Shown: piece by piece, positions 6,058 through 6,274 of the stretch
Layout of the letters: every line of letters begins with the position of its first letter
Position numbering within the stretch: the stretch's first letter is position 1
NCBI GenBank assembly: GCA_945787595.1
Contig: CALZJV010000370.1
Location: forward strand, 1-6,274
DNA from: an uncultured Desulfobacterales bacterium
Lineage (GTDB): Bacteria; Desulfobacterota; Desulfobacteria; Desulfobacterales; JAFDCJ01
Length of the DNA: 6,274 nucleotides
Direction: 5' to 3'
Notes under the pieces: model-generated
Told to the model about the DNA's origin: nothing
Seen by the model: the letters and a program-made list of their open reading frames with translations, nothing else
Database searches by the model: none
Position numbers and translations under genes: made by a program

Positions 6058-6152
6058 AAATCCCAAAAAGATTACCGTTAAGGCAGGTTAATAGGATTAC
6101 GGAGCTGGAATATCTGCGCAACGAAGATTTGCGAGATATCGGCTCCGAATAA
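5991..6152 (+). pseudogene. Possible gene remnant: 53-codon open frame with no start codon
   Basis: The frame opens after TAA 5988-5990 and runs to TAA 6150-6152. It has no ATG, GTG or TTG in a useful position and no ribosome binding site. Its C-terminal part reads RITELEYLRNEDLRDIGSE, which looks more protein-like than its surroundings (regular spacing of Leu, charged amphipathic pattern). The ending vaguely recalls the LRDIG motif of the small DUF1127 proteins, but the arginine-rich stretch of that family is absent. The first half of the frame overlaps the right half of the palindromic element, so part of it is unlikely to be ancestral coding sequence. I cannot assign a function and treat it as a doubtful remnant. 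Confidence 0.2.
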
Positions 6153-6274
6153 CCCTTAGAAATAAATAAATTTTGCTTTAACGACATTTTGGAGTTAGTT
6201 TCTATAACTATTTGATATAAAATAAGAAATTTAACACAATCACTCATAATTGTATCAACATTTCAGTGGGAACG

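Larger units (their letters stand above)
5470..6274. other. Right-hand region of 805 bases without a convincing gene
   Basis: I find no reading frame here with a recognisable protein, a ribosome binding site and a plausible start. The longest frames (for example 5541-5756 plus, 5999-6247 minus) have no family resemblance, lack Shine-Dalgarno sites and are rich in the residues expected from AT-rich non-coding DNA. The stretch contains a 13-base tandem repeat, an AT-rich palindrome, a roughly 128-base imperfect inverted repeat and a short open frame without a start codon, each listed separately. It may be long intergenic DNA carrying remnants of a small mobile element or a decayed gene. The next gene is not in the window. 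Confidence 0.6.

Noticed and set aside
5872..6247. Two overlapping minus-strand frames of 64 and 82 codons
   Set aside because: They overlap each other and the palindrome, lack ribosome binding sites and resemble no family.

Overview
The window (6274 bases) looks like a bacterial chromosome segment. It holds one partial gene on the minus strand, a two-gene signalling unit on the plus strand, and about 800 bases at the right end with no convincing gene. The hybrid kinase style (several PAS domains, an H-box reading AHDFNN, a C-terminal receiver) beside a stand-alone ABC_sub_bind-type periplasmic protein is common in Desulfobacterota (sulfate-reducing 'deltaproteobacteria'). That placement is an inference from gene style only, and nothing in the window fixes the taxon.

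Layout. 1-557 (minus): the N-terminal 185 codons of an iron-containing (class IV) alcohol dehydrogenase, cut by the window edge. 558-941: a divergent intergenic region with a candidate promoter for each direction and several dyad symmetries around the rightward promoter. 942-1955 (plus): a secreted periplasmic binding protein of the ABC_sub_bind type, whose start is moved inward to 942 because of an excellent ribosome binding site. 2020-5469 (plus): an 1149-residue membrane-bound hybrid sensor histidine kinase (TM - about 270-residue helical ectodomain - TM - HAMP - PAS x3 - HisKA - HATPase - REC). 5470-6274: AT-rich non-coding or decayed sequence, including a roughly 128-base imperfect palindrome and a 53-codon open frame without a start codon.

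How the parts may work together. The binding protein has no permease or ATPase beside it. It sits 64 bases upstream of a kinase with a large extracytoplasmic helical domain. The simplest reading is a periplasmic binding protein / hybrid kinase sensing pair, comparable in logic to TorT-TorS and LuxP-LuxQ: the binding protein captures a small molecule and presents it to the kinase ectodomain. The kinase's downstream partner (Hpt protein or response regulator) is not in the window. The dehydrogenase is transcribed away from this unit and is visibly more GC-rich, so a functional link is not supported beyond adjacency.

The main points worth a second look are the sensing pair with its unassigned ectodomain, the nested inverted repeats around the rightward promoter, and the palindromic element near 5930-6057, whose left arm can form two mutually exclusive hairpins.
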